Positions 1 through 12,027 are shown, numbered from the stretch's first letter. The stretch is 64,000 nt of DNA from Welwitschia mirabilis (GCA_051453625.1 JBOZIK010000001.1:185855034-185919033); one strand, 5' to 3'. Program-made: numbers and translations. The notes: generated by a model not told the origin, from the letters alone.

Positions 1-544
1 ACATCTTTTGGCCTATATGAAAGCTTTGTATAATTTGTATAAATCCTTAGAAAAACCTATTAATAGGACCTAAAAATGTACTCCACAAGTATATTAAATA
101 GGTTAATTTGACATCACAAGTGTCTCCTGAACCTCCTCTTCCATTAAAAACCTCTACTAACTAGTCATAGATACAAAAACAAAATGGAAAAATTCATATA
201 ATATTTTTTCTTTGAATTCGTTTTAGTTTTTATATTTAATTCAATCAAATTGGTAGCTTTCTATTAAGGCACTTATTCCTTGTTCTTTATTTTTTTAAAA
301 CATACTTATTGTTCAGACCATGGTGCCTTGATTTAGACTCTTTTTTAAATTGTAATAAAAATTTTTTAGGGACTAATATTCCCTCTAATATCAGTTAATA
401 AATCACAATACAAATTGTGATAGAATAAATAATATATCAAAAGATCCATCATCTTTCTAGATAATTAAAATCTAACTATGAATAAGTCATATTTTGATTA
501 CCATCTAAGCATGTAAAAGTCATATTTGGATAAAATCCAATAGG

Positions 545-640
545 AGAGAAGTCCAATTATTAAGATACTCATCCTCCATTTAAGATGTTATTGATTTGGA
601 CTTTTGAATGACTTCATGAACATACTATGAGGCCTTAAGT
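545..640 (+). repeat. SINE-like fragment, copy 1
   Basis: An A-box-like stretch (GTCCAATTATTAAG, from about 549) is followed about 35 bases later by a B-box-like stretch (TGTTATTGATTTGGAC, about 585-600), the spacing of an internal RNA polymerase III promoter. A related segment sharing CTCCATTTA and ACTATGAGG lies at 1160-1262. Both are degenerate. I infer a tRNA-derived SINE family; chance resemblance is possible. Confidence 0.4.
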
Positions 641-1159
641 GTAATTAAAATAATTTGTTTGGATGATTGGGATGGTTGTACTCTTAAGGAGAACCATGAT
701 TACAAAAAAAAAAAAAAAATTAATTTTGAAATCCCCCATAGTGGAATAACAATGATATGATCAAATTAATTCATCATAACTATCTTATTTTAACTAGTCA
801 TCTTGAATATTAAATAAAGATTGTAGGAATATGAACTAAAAGTCAATCATAAAATTGTTTCATGTCTTCAAACCAAATTCATGATTTTCTTTAATCATGA
901 TAAATCATTTTTGTCGTAGTGACTAAGAATGGAAGTGTTACAATCTAAACCTTCATTTTCTAACACTTCAAACAAAGGTTGTTTTTATGACAAAATGATT
1001 TAACTATAGAAATGTAACATCCTAAATGAAAATTTTAATTTAGATTTTAAAGAATATGAAAAATAGTTAATCAAAAGCAATTTCAAAGCATTTAAAAGAA
1101 TGCCCAAAAAAGAAATATTATTCAAATAACACTAAAAAAGGAATTTTTACAAAAAAACT

Positions 1160-1262
1160 AGCCAATATGATTGTAGTGAAAGTAGTGAGACACTAATTCT
1201 CCATTTAGGAGGTCATGGATTTGAACATTTAAATGCTTGTGTACTATGAGGTCATAGACAAC
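1160..1262 (+). repeat. SINE-like fragment, copy 2
   Basis: Shares CTCCATTTA, a GGATTTGAAC B-box-like core, and the downstream TACTATGAGG with the fragment at 545-640. The A-box side is poorly preserved. No target-site duplication or A-tail was identified. Confidence 0.35.
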
Positions 1263-1878
1263 TTGTCTTAGTAACTCTATTTTTGTCCATTAGTGGAGCA
1301 AGAATGGGTTCACATTACTTTAGAATTAAGACAAGATACTGATCTTAAATTCCTTGGGAGGACCATATTAGCATATTTGAAAAACTATACCTAAAATATT
1401 ATCAAAGATAAACATCATATTTTTCGTCAATATTATGAAACTAAGAGCACATTAAACAAATACAACATTTGGAACTTTTGTTGTAGAGTTATTTTTGAGT
1501 ATCTTAAGCATAAATTTTGTATTCCTATGGTAGATAAATATAAGATCTTAGGAATACAACTTTTCAACTTTAGGTTCAAATTGAAAAAGTTCATATAAAT
1601 GGGGCGCAGTTAATATAGTTCTTGCTACACTAATTTAAGACTTGTCTATTATGGCTCTATTTCCTATTTTTACTTTTAACCTTTGTACACTATTACTCTT
1701 AAGACCATATTCTTATGTATTAGTGGATTTGTTCACCTACAATCCACTTATCTATACTAATACTTTCTATAGTTAAGAAAATAATATTTGAGGTTTAGCA
1801 ATGTTGCCCAGTAAGAACTTAGCTGATTTGTTTCAACCAGAATCTAAGATACTTAGCTTTTTTATTTAAAAATTTTAC

Positions 1879-2432
1879 NNNNNNNNNNNNNNNNNNNNNN
1901 NNNNNNNNNNNNNNNNNNNNNNNNNNNNNNNNNNNNNNNNNNNNNNNNNNNNNNNNNNNNNNNNNNNNNNNNNNNNNNNNNNNNNNNNNNNNNNNNNNNN
2001 NNNNNNNNNNNNNNNNNNNNNNNNNNNNNNNNNNNNNNNNNNNNNNNNNNNNNNNNNNNNNNNNNNNNNNNNNNNNNNNNNNNNNNNNNNNNNNNNNNNN
2101 NNNNNNNNNNNNNNNNNNNNNNNNNNNNNNNNNNNNNNNNNNNNNNNNNNNNNNNNNNNNNNNNNNNNNNNNNNNNNNNNNNNNNNNNNNNNNNNNNNNN
2201 NNNNNNNNNNNNNNNNNNNNNNNNNNNNNNNNNNNNNNNNNNNNNNNNNNNNNNNNNNNNNNNNNNNNNNNNNNNNNNNNNNNNNNNNNNNNNNNNNNNN
2301 NNNNNNNNNNNNNNNNNNNNNNNNNNNNNNNNNNNNNNNNNNNNNNNNNNNNNNNNNNNNNNNNNNNNNNNNNNNNNNNNNNNNNNNNNNNNNNNNNNNN
2401 NNNNNNNNNNNNNNNNNNNNNNNNNNNNNNNN
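1879..2432. other. assembly gap (554 N)
   Basis: A run of 554 N. Its non-round size suggests an estimated gap rather than a default-length one. Open frames running through it are artefacts. Confidence 0.99.
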
Positions 2433-2475
2433 TAAACTTCTTCTGTGTCATGTCTAATAACTTGCTAAATTTTTT

Positions 2476-2625
2476 AAGACATTATAAACATTCAATTTTA
2501 ATTTTATAAACCATTTTAAGACATCATAAACATTCAACTTTAATTTTATAGCCTATTGCTTGTTGGGTCTGATAAATTGCTATTTTTTCAAATATTGTAA
2601 ACATTCAACTTTAGTTTCATAACCG
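2476..2625. repeat. degenerate short tandem repeat, about 3 copies
   Basis: The motif TAAACATTCAACTTTAATTT recurs at about 2485, 2527 and 2595. The first two copies lie 42 bases apart and begin AAGACAT; the third is more diverged. It ends just before the GC-richer region upstream of the pyruvate kinase gene. Confidence 0.6.
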
Positions 2626-2679
2626 AGTGCTTATCACTGTTATATTTAGGATGTCATATTCCCATTATTCTCTACGAAA

Positions 2680-3125
2680 CTTCTTAAAAATCGAGGAGCC
2701 TGCGAGCGCCCCAAAAAATATTAAAACGAGTTTGCAAGAGCATTTACAATTTTCAAAACAAGAGGCGCCCCACGATTTCCATTTGTACCGGGCTTTTCCT
2801 TTTTTTACCGCTTATGTGGCCCTTGAGTTTTGCTTTAAGAACCGCAAACAACGTCTTTTGTTGCACTTGATCGGAATCGATTGGAAGCCCTTTCAAGAAT
2901 CCCAGCTTTGTTACACATCGGCGCGCGATAGTTGTTGTATGACCTGATCGAAAACGGCTGCCGTAACCTTTCGTCGTACTTGCAGTACTCCTGTTTTAGC
3001 TTGAATTCTTCAGAGTTGTACGTTGACGAAGATTACGTCTCTTTGCTTTGAATTAACGATCCCTTGCTAGTTCTGAGGATTTTTAGATATTCGCAGGTGT
3101 TATTTTCCTTCGGAGTTGGGAAGCG
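2680..3125 (+). promoter_or_regulatory. CpG-rich 5' flank and leader of pyruvate kinase gene
   Basis: GC and CpG content rises sharply at about 2690 and stays high into exon 1, unlike the AT-rich repeats to the left. No convincing TATA box was found in the expected position. Two GCGCCCC heptamers lie at 2706-2712 and 2765-2771. The bases before the start codon (GAAGCG then ATGG) give a good plant initiation context with G at +4. TATTCGCAG followed by GTG near 3095 could be a 3' splice site of a leader intron, but this is unproven. The transcription start cannot be placed from sequence alone. Confidence 0.55.
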
Positions 3126-6100
3126 ATGGCCACAATTGACATCGATGGAATTCTGGAGGAGCGTCCGAACGTTGGAAAAGTTCCTAAGACGAAGATCGTT
3201 TGTACGCTTGGACCTGCTTCAAGGAGCGTTCCTATGATCGAAAAGCTTCTCAACGCCGGCATGAACGTCGCCAGGTTTAACTTCTCTCACGGAACGCACG
3301 AGTATCATCAGGAAACACTTGATAATCTGAGACGAGCAATGAAGAATACCGGAATTATGTGCGCTGTCATGCTTGATACAAAGGTAAGTGTTTTTTAAGC
3401 TTCTTTTTAATTTGCTCTGGCGTTGTTTTGTTTGTAAATTCACTTTTTTTGTTTTTTTTCGCCCGCTCTTCTCCTTTCAGATGGATTTGGTTCAAATGGA
3501 AGTTGAATTTCACGCCTGTTAATTTAGTTGAAAATTTTTGACATCCCGTTTTCCGTTTCTTGACTTGTGTCGCTTTTGTTTAAGGACTTCTTTCGTGTGA
3601 CTTGTGTCGCCTTTGTTTAAGGACCTCTTTCGTGTGGTGAACGACGGAGAAACTTGTCTTTTGGGTTAGGGAGAAGTTCTCGAACTGAGATGTTATCTTT
3701 AACATTTATAGGCATATTACCTGTTGACTTCATCATTCTATAGAGAGGACATTTCCTTCTCCCCTTTGAATAGAACGGCTTTCAGTACAGGGTTTCTTAG
3801 CAACAGTCTTTAAAAAGGAGCATCGATTGTAAACTACTTGTTGCAATTTCTCTTTATTTCATTCGCCGTTTTCCTGGCAGTTTCGATATATTTAGACGTT
3901 TTAGGCATCATTTCCCTCTATAGTTTAAAAGGAAGATGAATTGTGTGATTTTAACTGCTCCTGATTTCTTGGCAGTTTGAATCAATTCAAACCTTTGTTT
4001 TTGTAACCAAAATGCACTGATGCTTTGTCGAATTTACTAATCAGTGATCGTGTCTTCGGTAATATTTCAAGTTTATCATTTGAAGCTTGCGCTTTTCAAA
4101 TCAAGGACATTGGAAGCCTTCATCCACAAAAGGTCCCATAGGCATTGCCATCTAAATTCCTTTGTGCTTTTATTGCTTATTTGTTCCAAAATCATGCTAG
4201 CGAAACAAAGTCAGGAAGAATGAATGGAATAATGAACTTACATAAAATTACAAAATCATTGTTTGAAAAAAGCTATTGTCTTTATATCTACTTTGTTGGC
4301 ACCATTCTCCTTTCTTCGACTTATTTGCCATCCTTTGATTTTACAAGTTGAAAATACATGGAAGTGACGACCTTGGGGTGTTTATTTAACAAATTTCAAC
4401 CTATCGAACCCCTTCTAGGGCTTCACCTTTGGAGATTATTCATTCTCTACGATCTGAAGTTGCTTTCTTCTATTTTATTTCAGCAAAAATTACCTTTTGA
4501 TGTAATAACCTGTGGACTTCAATGCAGGGTCCAGAAATTAGAACGGGATTTTTGAAGGATGGTAAACCAATACAGCTAAAGGAGGGTCAAGAAATAACAA
4601 TAACAACGGATTACACAATCAAGGGAGATACTAAAATGATTTCTATGAGCTACAAGAAATTGGCAACAGACTTGAAGCCCAACAATACAGTTCTTTGTGC
4701 TGATGGTACAATAACACTTACTGTATTGTCTGTGGACCCAGCAGCTGGTACAGTGAGATGTCGCTGCGAAAATACTGCTTTCCTTGGAGAGAGGAAGAAT
4801 GTCAATCTCCCTGGTGTCGTGGTTGATTTACCGACTCTTACGGAGAAAGACAAAGAAGACATCATACAATGGGGAATCCCGAACAATATAGACATGATTG
4901 CCCTTTCTTTTGTTCGCAAGGGTTCAGATCTTATACATGTCAGACAGGTTCTGGGGAAGCACGCCAAGAAGATTATGCTTATGTCCAAGGTAGCTACTTT
5001 CATGAGGGCATTTAAGAATTATTTTTTCAAGGCTCGAACATTGTTAACTTATCTCCTTTTGAACTGTCTTTTAAGTTATTTTGTATATCTGATTTGCAAC
5101 AGTGCATGGCAGACTACGTTCGTACCCATCATATGATGATTCTTGGACACTATTTCATGGAAAAAAATTCAACATTTTAAGCTTCATATTTGTTTTCTTC
5201 TTCAAGCTATTTTTTTTGTTTCATGCATTCCATAATATTACATTCATGTTGCCTCAGTCAATGGTCGTGTTAGCTTCTTTTTCTGTTTTTCACTATAGAT
5301 GTTTAATAACAGTGATATATGTGTTTTGCAGGTGGAAAATCAGGAAGGTGTTGTTAACTTTGATGACATTTTACATGAAACAGATGCCTTTATGGTTGCT
5401 CGTGGCGACCTTGGTATGGAGATTCCCGTTGAGAAAATTTTTCTTGCACAAAAAATGATGATTTACAAGTGCAACCTCTCAGGAAAACCCGTTGTTACTG
5501 CAACCCAAATGCTAGAGTCTATGATAAAGTCTCCTCGACCTACACGTGCTGAAGCAACTGATGTGGCTAATGCTGTTCTTGATGGCACGGATTGTGTTAT
5601 GCTTAGTGGTGAAAGTGCGGCAGGTTTGTATCCTGAATTGGCAGTGAAAATAATGGCCAGAATATGCATTGAAGCGGAAAATTCTTTAGATTACGGAGCT
5701 ATTTTCAAGGAACTAATAAGGTCTGCTCCTCTTCCAATGAGCCCTTTAGAGAGCCTTGCTTCATCTGCTGTGCGTACTGCTAATAAGGCAAAGGCATCGC
5801 TTATTGTTGTGTTGACCCGTGGTGGCACTACTGCCAAACTTGTTGCCAAATACAGACCTGCAGTTCCAATTCTTTCTGTCGTCGTTCCTGTTTTGACGAC
5901 AGACATGTTTGATTGGACATGTAGCGATGAAGCTCCTGCCAGACATAGCCTTATTCACAGAGGTTTGGTTCCTCTGCTTGCAGAAGGTTCAGCTAAAGCC
6001 ACTGATTCTGAATCCACTGAAGTGATTCTTAATGCCGCTCTTAAAACTGCCGAGGCAAAAGGTTTATGCAAAAGAGGTGATGCAATAGTTGCTCTTCATC

Positions 6101-6144
6101 GCATAGGACTTGCTTCTGTGATCAAGATTTGTGAAGTAAAGTAA
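3126..6144 (+). CDS. pyruvate kinase, cytosolic type (3 exons)
   Basis: Converts phosphoenolpyruvate and ADP to pyruvate and ATP, the last step of glycolysis, in the cytosol. Exons: 3126-3383, 4528-4989 and 5332-6144, both introns in phase 0, giving 510 residues, the usual length of plant cytosolic isoforms. No transit peptide precedes the conserved KTKIVCTLGP at residues 21-30. Active-site residues seen: R50, N52, S54 and H55 in ARFNFSHG; D84 and T85 before the first junction; E89 and R91 in GPEIRTG; catalytic K240 and metal ligand E242 in MSKVENQEG; D266 in ARGDLGMEI; T298 in VTATQM. E89 matches the residue associated with potassium dependence in animal muscle enzyme. Exon 2 carries the mobile B domain; the C-terminal part (RGGTTAKLVAKYRP to ICEVK) is complete. 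No frameshift or premature stop was seen, so the gene appears functional. Confidence 0.97.
3384..4527 (+). other. pyruvate kinase intron 1 (1144 bp)
   Basis: Starts GTAAGT after the AAG codon of residue 86 and ends TGCAG before GGT (residue 87). It has a T-rich plant-intron composition. A near-duplicated segment around 3560-3625 (TGACTTGTGTCGC followed by TTTGTTTAAGGAC, twice) is an internal tandem repeat. No other gene was found inside. Confidence 0.95.
4990..5331 (+). other. pyruvate kinase intron 2 (342 bp)
   Basis: Starts GTAGCT and ends TTTTGCAG. It separates the codon of catalytic Lys240 (last codon of exon 2) from Val241-Glu242. The acceptor has a good T-rich tract; the donor is weaker than that of intron 1. 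Confidence 0.93.
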
Positions 6145-6316
6145 GGCAACGTTCCCTGTGCACAAGATATTTATGTTGTTTTTGCTTGTATGTTAGGGCA
6201 AATTTTGGAACCTTTGATTGCCCTCCGCTTGTTATGTTAGTACAGGAATTAAGTTTACTTGTACTTTTTGATAACAGAATTCCAGCAATGTTGAAAAAGT
6301 CCACTCTTTTAGGTTG

Positions 6317-6322
6317 AATAAA
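6317..6322 (+). terminator. AATAAA polyadenylation signal of pyruvate kinase gene
   Basis: A canonical AATAAA about 170 bases after the stop codon, followed by a TTTGT-rich stretch. It implies a 3' UTR of roughly 200 bases. Confidence 0.6.
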
Positions 6323-6344
6323 TGCTTTGTAAGAGTGTTCATAA

Positions 6345-8845
6345 AGAGGTGTAAATCAAGACAGCTTTGGTCACATATTATTTCACTTTGTTGCCTCCAT
6401 TATCGGATCAATTGTTTGTGCACATTAACTGAACGGTTGTCATGTATTGGTTTGTGATTATTGTTTTGATACACAGAAACGTTCGGAAATATTGTGGCTC
6501 TTACGATGAAAACCTTCTGTATACATAAATTTTTAAAACATGGCCAATCTTTTGACTGACCAACAAATTAGATTGGAAAACCCAAGTAGGAAGGGAATCA
6601 AAATTTCTTCTATTTTCTTAATTGAGCAGAATCCCCGGTATCTGCGTTAGAGATGGGCATAGTTGACTGGTAAAATATAAAGAGATGTAGAGGAATCACC
6701 CCTAAATTTTCCTTGTGCAACTTATGTGACATGAAAGCAAGCCTAACATTCTTGGTTGTATTACTACGAGAGAGAGGTGTACACCTCACCAAATTGCCAA
6801 TTTACCTGTGACACGCCCTTGGCACTTCTTAATAAATCAGAATAGCAAGTTCTCTGTAACTACTGAAAAGCCTTCTAGAGATACAATTGCAGACTTGCTT
6901 GCTGGCTGCTCCAATTGACACAACAAAGCAACATGTAGACCGCTAAGCTTGGCAGTTTGCAATATTCTTTATGAATTTCGCGATGTGGTACAGTAGTACC
7001 AATCAGTATACTGCTCGTATTTTTTTTCGGTATCAGCCATTAAGGAAATCAATAACCTCTTTAAAGCTTCTGTAACGAGGGAGGATTTTCTTCAATGGGC
7101 ATCGACCCAACCAAGCCAGGATGTATCCGTGGTTGTTCGTCCGGTATCATGGAAAGTGGAGTAAGGGATGCGCGGTTCCATTATATATGTGGGGCTCACC
7201 CTGGCTTGTAGTTAAGGGGAGGAGCAAGGGCGCATATATGTAGTCGGCAGGCAGTTCTCTTATGATTTTAGCTATATGTGCCTCTCTGATTTTACAGGAG
7301 CTTCGAGTTTCCTATCTTATCATGATTACTTGTGTTTGCATTAGGAACCTTGTTCATATCTGCAGATGGACTTTGTCAATCCCTCTCTTGCTGCAAGATT
7401 TGATACACTTTCATTGAAAATAGTTTTTGATTTCCTATTTCACTCTTCGGGCATTCCGCTCTATAGTCCCCACCCTAGCTCTTCCTTCGTATACAGAAAA
7501 TGGGATACCTAAGCCCCATTTATTTGTGGTTGATTTTCTCTAAATCCTTTCTGGCATCTTTGTTCACTCTTCAGGCACATGCACCCTCTACAAATCTCCA
7601 TCCACTCCATACTTCCCACCCAAGCTGTTTGTATGTTAAGGGAAAAAACAGATATCTACTCCCGCTTATTGCTGGCTGATTTTTTCCTAAATCCTAAATC
7701 CTCCATATTCTCTTTGTTGACTCTTCAGAACGCTGGAGAATTATTCAGACATTTTAGTTGTTTTCACGAAGTTTGCCCATCGGAAATTCTCTTGTTGGCC
7801 TTTTCCATCAAAATGTTCTTGGGACCAATATTGATTCCAAGACTAGCTAAAAACATGGATTTGGTATCTTCAGCCATGTAAACGAGAAATTCTAAGCGGT
7901 GAAGTTTTTAACTTCTTATGCTTTGTTCTGTTTGATATATTCGCCTTAGTAATTTCATACATCCTTCTTTTTGAATTTCCATAAATGTTTGTTCTTAGGG
8001 AGGTTTGCCACTTTCTTCTTTAGCATGGCTACTCAAGAGTGTCTACATACAAGTCTTCCATCTTACTTTTATTCACATTTATATCCCATTTCTAAAATCT
8101 GTTCTTCGTTTATCCTAATTAATTTCACAATAACACACTCTTGAAAGTACTTCTGAAATCAAGTTTGTCGATGGTCATCGTGATAACTAGCTTTCTTTGT
8201 TTTCATACCATCGTTAGATGAAGCGAATCAGAATCGTGATTTGTCTGATCGCGTTCCAAAAGATGCTTCAATCGAAGCCGAATCGCGCTCCACGAAAGAA
8301 AACGGATTCTGCGGGTTAAAAAACCAATTTTCTCTATTTATCAATCTACGATTTTTGTCAAAACAACTTTCTAATCCAAAAAAATGAGCGGTGCAGAAAC
8401 TAGCTTTCAACTTGCGATTTTACTGAAGCAAATGTTTTAATCTAGCTTTCGGATTTTAACCTGTGATTTCACAAAAATCTCCTACTCAAGAAAAACACTT
8501 CATGATCCGCTTCAATCCATCTAACTATGTTTTATACAACACAATTTTCATAACACAAGTTAAGGTGGTTAAATTCTACTTATAGAAACTCCTACTATCA
8601 TGCTTCACATATTACATAATTTCCTAGTTAGTAATGGTAAATTCTTTGCAATTGAATGTAAGACAAGTGGTTCTTTTCAATAGAATTTAAGAAATGTACT
8701 TTAGACATGAGGCTTACAAAATTTTAGGTTAAAAAAACCTAGTGTTTTGAGTCTAAACCTCTAGAATTTTTTTAGGATCTTATTTATTGTAGGTTGAACC
8801 TTTGAATGCTTCTCTTGGTCTGTGAAGATGCGTTATTAGGTGCTC
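6345..8845. other. intergenic, no recognised gene
   Basis: Less AT-rich than the rest of the non-genic sequence up to about 8500, but no open frame with a recognisable product. A TATATATG stretch lies near 7173. A 100-residue open frame at 7579-7881 falls inside a degenerate tandem repeat and is not supported as a gene. Confidence 0.5.
7437..7740. repeat. degenerate tandem repeat, unit about 130-150 bp
   Basis: Segments beginning TTTCACTCTTCGGGCA (about 7438), TGTTCACTCTTCAGGCA (about 7561) and TTGACTCTTCAGAACG (about 7718) each lead into similar sequence. The first two contain GGTTGATTTTCTCTAAATCC and GGCTGATTTTTTCCTAAATC. Copies are well diverged, so the duplication is old. Confidence 0.55.
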
Positions 8846-8945
8846 NNNNNNNNNNNNNNNNNNNNNNNNNNNNNNNNNNNNNNNNNNNNNNNNNNNNNNN
8901 NNNNNNNNNNNNNNNNNNNNNNNNNNNNNNNNNNNNNNNNNNNNN
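8846..8945. other. assembly gap (100 N)
   Basis: Default-length gap. Unlike the other 100-N gaps, I saw no obvious duplication of its flanks. Confidence 0.99.
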
Positions 8946-9335
8946 TTTTACACATAATCCAGGTTGAACTTCACTTCAACCTGTGCTTGAGAGATAGTCA
9001 TCCATAGACTGAGAAGGGATGTCTGTTTTGGATATTGAACCCTGGGTCTAGAACAAAGAGAAAAACAAATTTGGTTTGGGAAAATTGCAAAGATAAGAGT
9101 TTTGAAAATTGTTAAAAAGGAGTTTTGAAAATTGTTATAAAGGTGACTAAGTAAACTTGCATGGCATTTGAGTGGAATTTTCTAAGGTTTTTTTATAGAT
9201 TATAATATACTACACAAGTCAATGGATAGTAAGTTTTTTACACCATTACGAAGGATTAAACTTAAGTTACCTGTGTGACATGAAAGAAATCCTTACCACT
9301 ATACTATAATAACTGTGTTTTGCTCTATCATAAAT

Positions 9336-9489
9336 AGAAAAGGCCAAATGTAAATTAAGCATATATTAAATTGATTTGAATAAGGAAGGTGGCCATTATG
9401 ACATAAAGATTGAAAAGGCCAAATGTAAATTAAGTATATATTAAATTGATCTAAATAAGTACATTTCATAGTATGATGTAAAGATTGAG
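9336..9489. repeat. tandem pair, period 77
   Basis: AAAAGGCCAAATGTAAATTA starts at 9336 and again at 9413 and is followed in both copies by ATATATTAAATTGAT. The second copy is itself duplicated to the right of the next gap. Confidence 0.7.
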
Positions 9490-9672
9490 AAAAAAAATGT
9501 AGTAACTAACATGAATGAAGAACTATGAACAAAAAGAAATTAGAAATTATAATATTGATTGATAACTTTATCATTATCTTCTAGTATACTAACATGTAAA
9601 AACTTGTTTATAATTGGACAATCAAATCCTTTTTTATCTCTCTTCTCTTTTATTGTATCTAATTAGTCATTG
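9386..9672. repeat. gap-flanking direct repeat A, left copy
   Basis: 287 bases beginning AAGGTGGCCATTATG and running exactly to the edge of the 9673-9772 gap. It matches 9880-10165 with only scattered differences. Either an unmerged contig overlap or a real duplication. Confidence 0.85.
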
Positions 9673-9772
9673 NNNNNNNNNNNNNNNNNNNNNNNNNNNN
9701 NNNNNNNNNNNNNNNNNNNNNNNNNNNNNNNNNNNNNNNNNNNNNNNNNNNNNNNNNNNNNNNNNNNNNNNN
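9673..9772. other. assembly gap (100 N)
   Basis: Default-length gap. The left flank is repeated to the right after 107 bases of other sequence. Confidence 0.99.
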
Positions 9773-9879
9773 GCGTCAAGTTTATGGAGGTTTTTCAATG
9801 GTAGAATTTCAAGTCATTACTTTCATGGTATAAGTGTGAATATTTTCAACAGTGTAACTTTTAGGTCATTTCAATAAGT

Positions 9880-10165
9880 AAGGTGGCCATTATGACATAA
9901 AGATTGAAAAGGCCAAATGTAAACTAAGTATATATTAAATTGATCTAAATAAGTACATTTCATAGTATGATGTAAAGATTGAGAAAAAAATGTAGTTACT
10001 AACATGAATGAAGAACTATGAACAAAAAGAAATTAGAAATTAGAATATTGATTGATAACTTTATCATTATCTTCTAGTATACTAACATGTAAAACCTTGT
10101 TTATAATTGGACAATCAAATCCTTTATGATCTCTCTTCTCTTTTATTGTATCTAATTATTCATTG
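9880..10165. repeat. gap-flanking direct repeat A, right copy
   Basis: 286 bases nearly identical to 9386-9672. After the point matching the left contig end it continues into CGACCTAAACC. Confidence 0.85.
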
Positions 10166-10612
10166 CGACCTAAACCATGGGTTTTCTCTTTCATGGCTTT
10201 AACCCTTAAATTAGGGTTTTCTTTTGACTTTATGCCAACTTTCGGATAAACTTTTATTTTTATTCACCTCTAATTCTTACTCATGGTTGGATTACTTGCT
10301 TGTTAACAAAATTATCAAATTGATATGCTAAATTATCCCTATGAAACTTTACTTGCAGACAACTAAAGGTATCTTCGTCAATATAGTGATAATAGAGCCT
10401 ACATTATAAGGTCTACTTAATGAGCATTAAAACATAAAGATGTAAATAATGTCTAAGAGTTAACATTGAAACCTAGTTTGTGCTGAGCAAATTTCATTCT
10501 TTTCATGATGGAAGTAATTACTTGAATCATGACTTGAGTTATTATCATATCCTTCATTATTCATGACTCAGAACCCCTTATAAATCCTTAATAAGTGAAA
10601 AATCATATAATC

Positions 10613-10750
10613 TAGAAAAATCACCAACATGAAAGAGACGTTGGCCCTAATAAAAAATCTAGCCAAAATTATATTGGAAAGCTTAGAAAAATCGCCAACA
10701 TGAAAGAAATTGTTGGAACTAATAAAAAATCCAGCCAAAATCATAACACA
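10613..10750. repeat. tandem pair, period 71
   Basis: TAGAAAAATCACCAACATG at 10613 and TAGAAAAATCGCCAACATG at 10684 each lead into a CTAATAAAAAATC segment and AGCCAAAAT. Two copies, about 85 percent alike by eye. Confidence 0.7.
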
Positions 10751-12027
10751 AAGCTTTCGTGAGTATACAAAGGCAATATGATGATAAGTCATAGAAGTGC
10801 AAGCACATTTAAGAACATAGTTTTTGAGTTTTAAAAAATTAAGCCTTTTGTATGGGAACTGAAGGTCCTTCCGATATAAGCATGGGTTATAATGATGAGC
10901 AATCATTACTATTCTAATAACATATTCAAGAAAATAGATTAAAATTATTATATTTCAACTTGAAAAAGAACATTCCTTATGGTAGAAAAATTAGAGAGAA
11001 AAGCTCGACCATCTCATAGAAGAGTTAATATGGGCATTTTTCTTAGGTATGTTCAATACAAAACATGTTATTAAGTAATTTAAATGAGTTAATGCTAAAT
11101 AATCCTATACTCTTAACCAAAGAGGACTTGATTCTAAAAATATCCAGTAAAAATATTATTACTATTTTGTTACATTAATCATTTAATTAATGTCAAAAAA
11201 AGTAAATCACTTCATCTTAGCCCTATAATTAATGATTAAAAATAGAATTTTCCTTATGACACTTGAAATCATGGCCCAAAAAATATCAAAGATATTAGAA
11301 AGAGATTGGAAGCAAAGCAAGAAGGAATAAATTATAAGGAAAAGACAAGCTTTCATACCTCCTAAGGAACTATCTTTTACAATAATAAGTCATAAGAATA
11401 TCTTTCACAAAGCACACTTTCAATTTAAAGGTAAGATCAATTTCAAAGGTTTCCAACATCAAAGAAAATTATGTAAGGTTACTTAAACAATTTCAATGAA
11501 GTATGAATAAGTCTATGCTAAAAGATGTTCAAAATATAAAGATATTGGTTCCAATGGGAATTTTTAAAGCTAATTATGCATCTAATAAGTGGTATTTTAT
11601 CAAATAATACTTTAGTTGATTTACTCATTTCAAATAGATTGCAAGGAAGTTATGAATTACTTTCGCCATCTAATTTGTCAAGTATTAACTCTTTACCATT
11701 TAAGACTTTCCTTTGGCTATTCCTTTAGTACCCTTTTATACTTTCTAAAGGAACCATTCTAGTCCTTTTTTCACAGTAGTTAAATCTTGGTATTAGCAAG
11801 AGTTCCTTGTCATGCATAGGCTAAAGTGCCATTGTACTTTATAAGACATAAAAACCACCCTACTTGCCTATTCCCTTAAAGAAAAAATAAGGAATTAGAT
11901 TAAAACAAATTGAAATTGTTTCAAAACTATAAATTCTTATAAAGGACACTTAGATGTGTTGATAAAATCCTAGTTTTGATGATGCCAATTACCAAATGAA
12001 GTGTGTCTTGCATGTACACAGGGTATT

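Larger units (their letters stand above)
1..1878. other. AT-rich intergenic sequence, no gene
   Basis: No open frame with recognisable protein similarity was seen on either strand. It holds a 16-base A run at 704-719 and two related tRNA-promoter-like fragments (listed separately). CpG is scarce, as in the repeat-derived parts of the window, which suggests old methylated repeat sequence. Confidence 0.6.
8946..11956. other. AT-rich intergenic sequence with repeats
   Basis: No gene was recognised. Contents: a 77-bp tandem pair at 9336-9489, a gap-flanking duplication (9386-9672 and 9880-10165), a 71-bp tandem pair at 10613-10750, and otherwise featureless AT-rich sequence up to the copia LTR. 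Confidence 0.5.

Noticed and set aside
1819-2451. A 210-codon minus-strand open frame
   Set aside because: Runs through a 554-N gap; no real coding content.
2627-2947. A 106-codon plus-strand open frame upstream of pyruvate kinase
   Set aside because: No recognisable similarity. It lies in the CpG-rich promoter/leader region, where open frames arise by composition.
7579-7881. A 100-codon frame downstream of pyruvate kinase
   Set aside because: Starts in a degenerate tandem repeat and has no recognisable domain.
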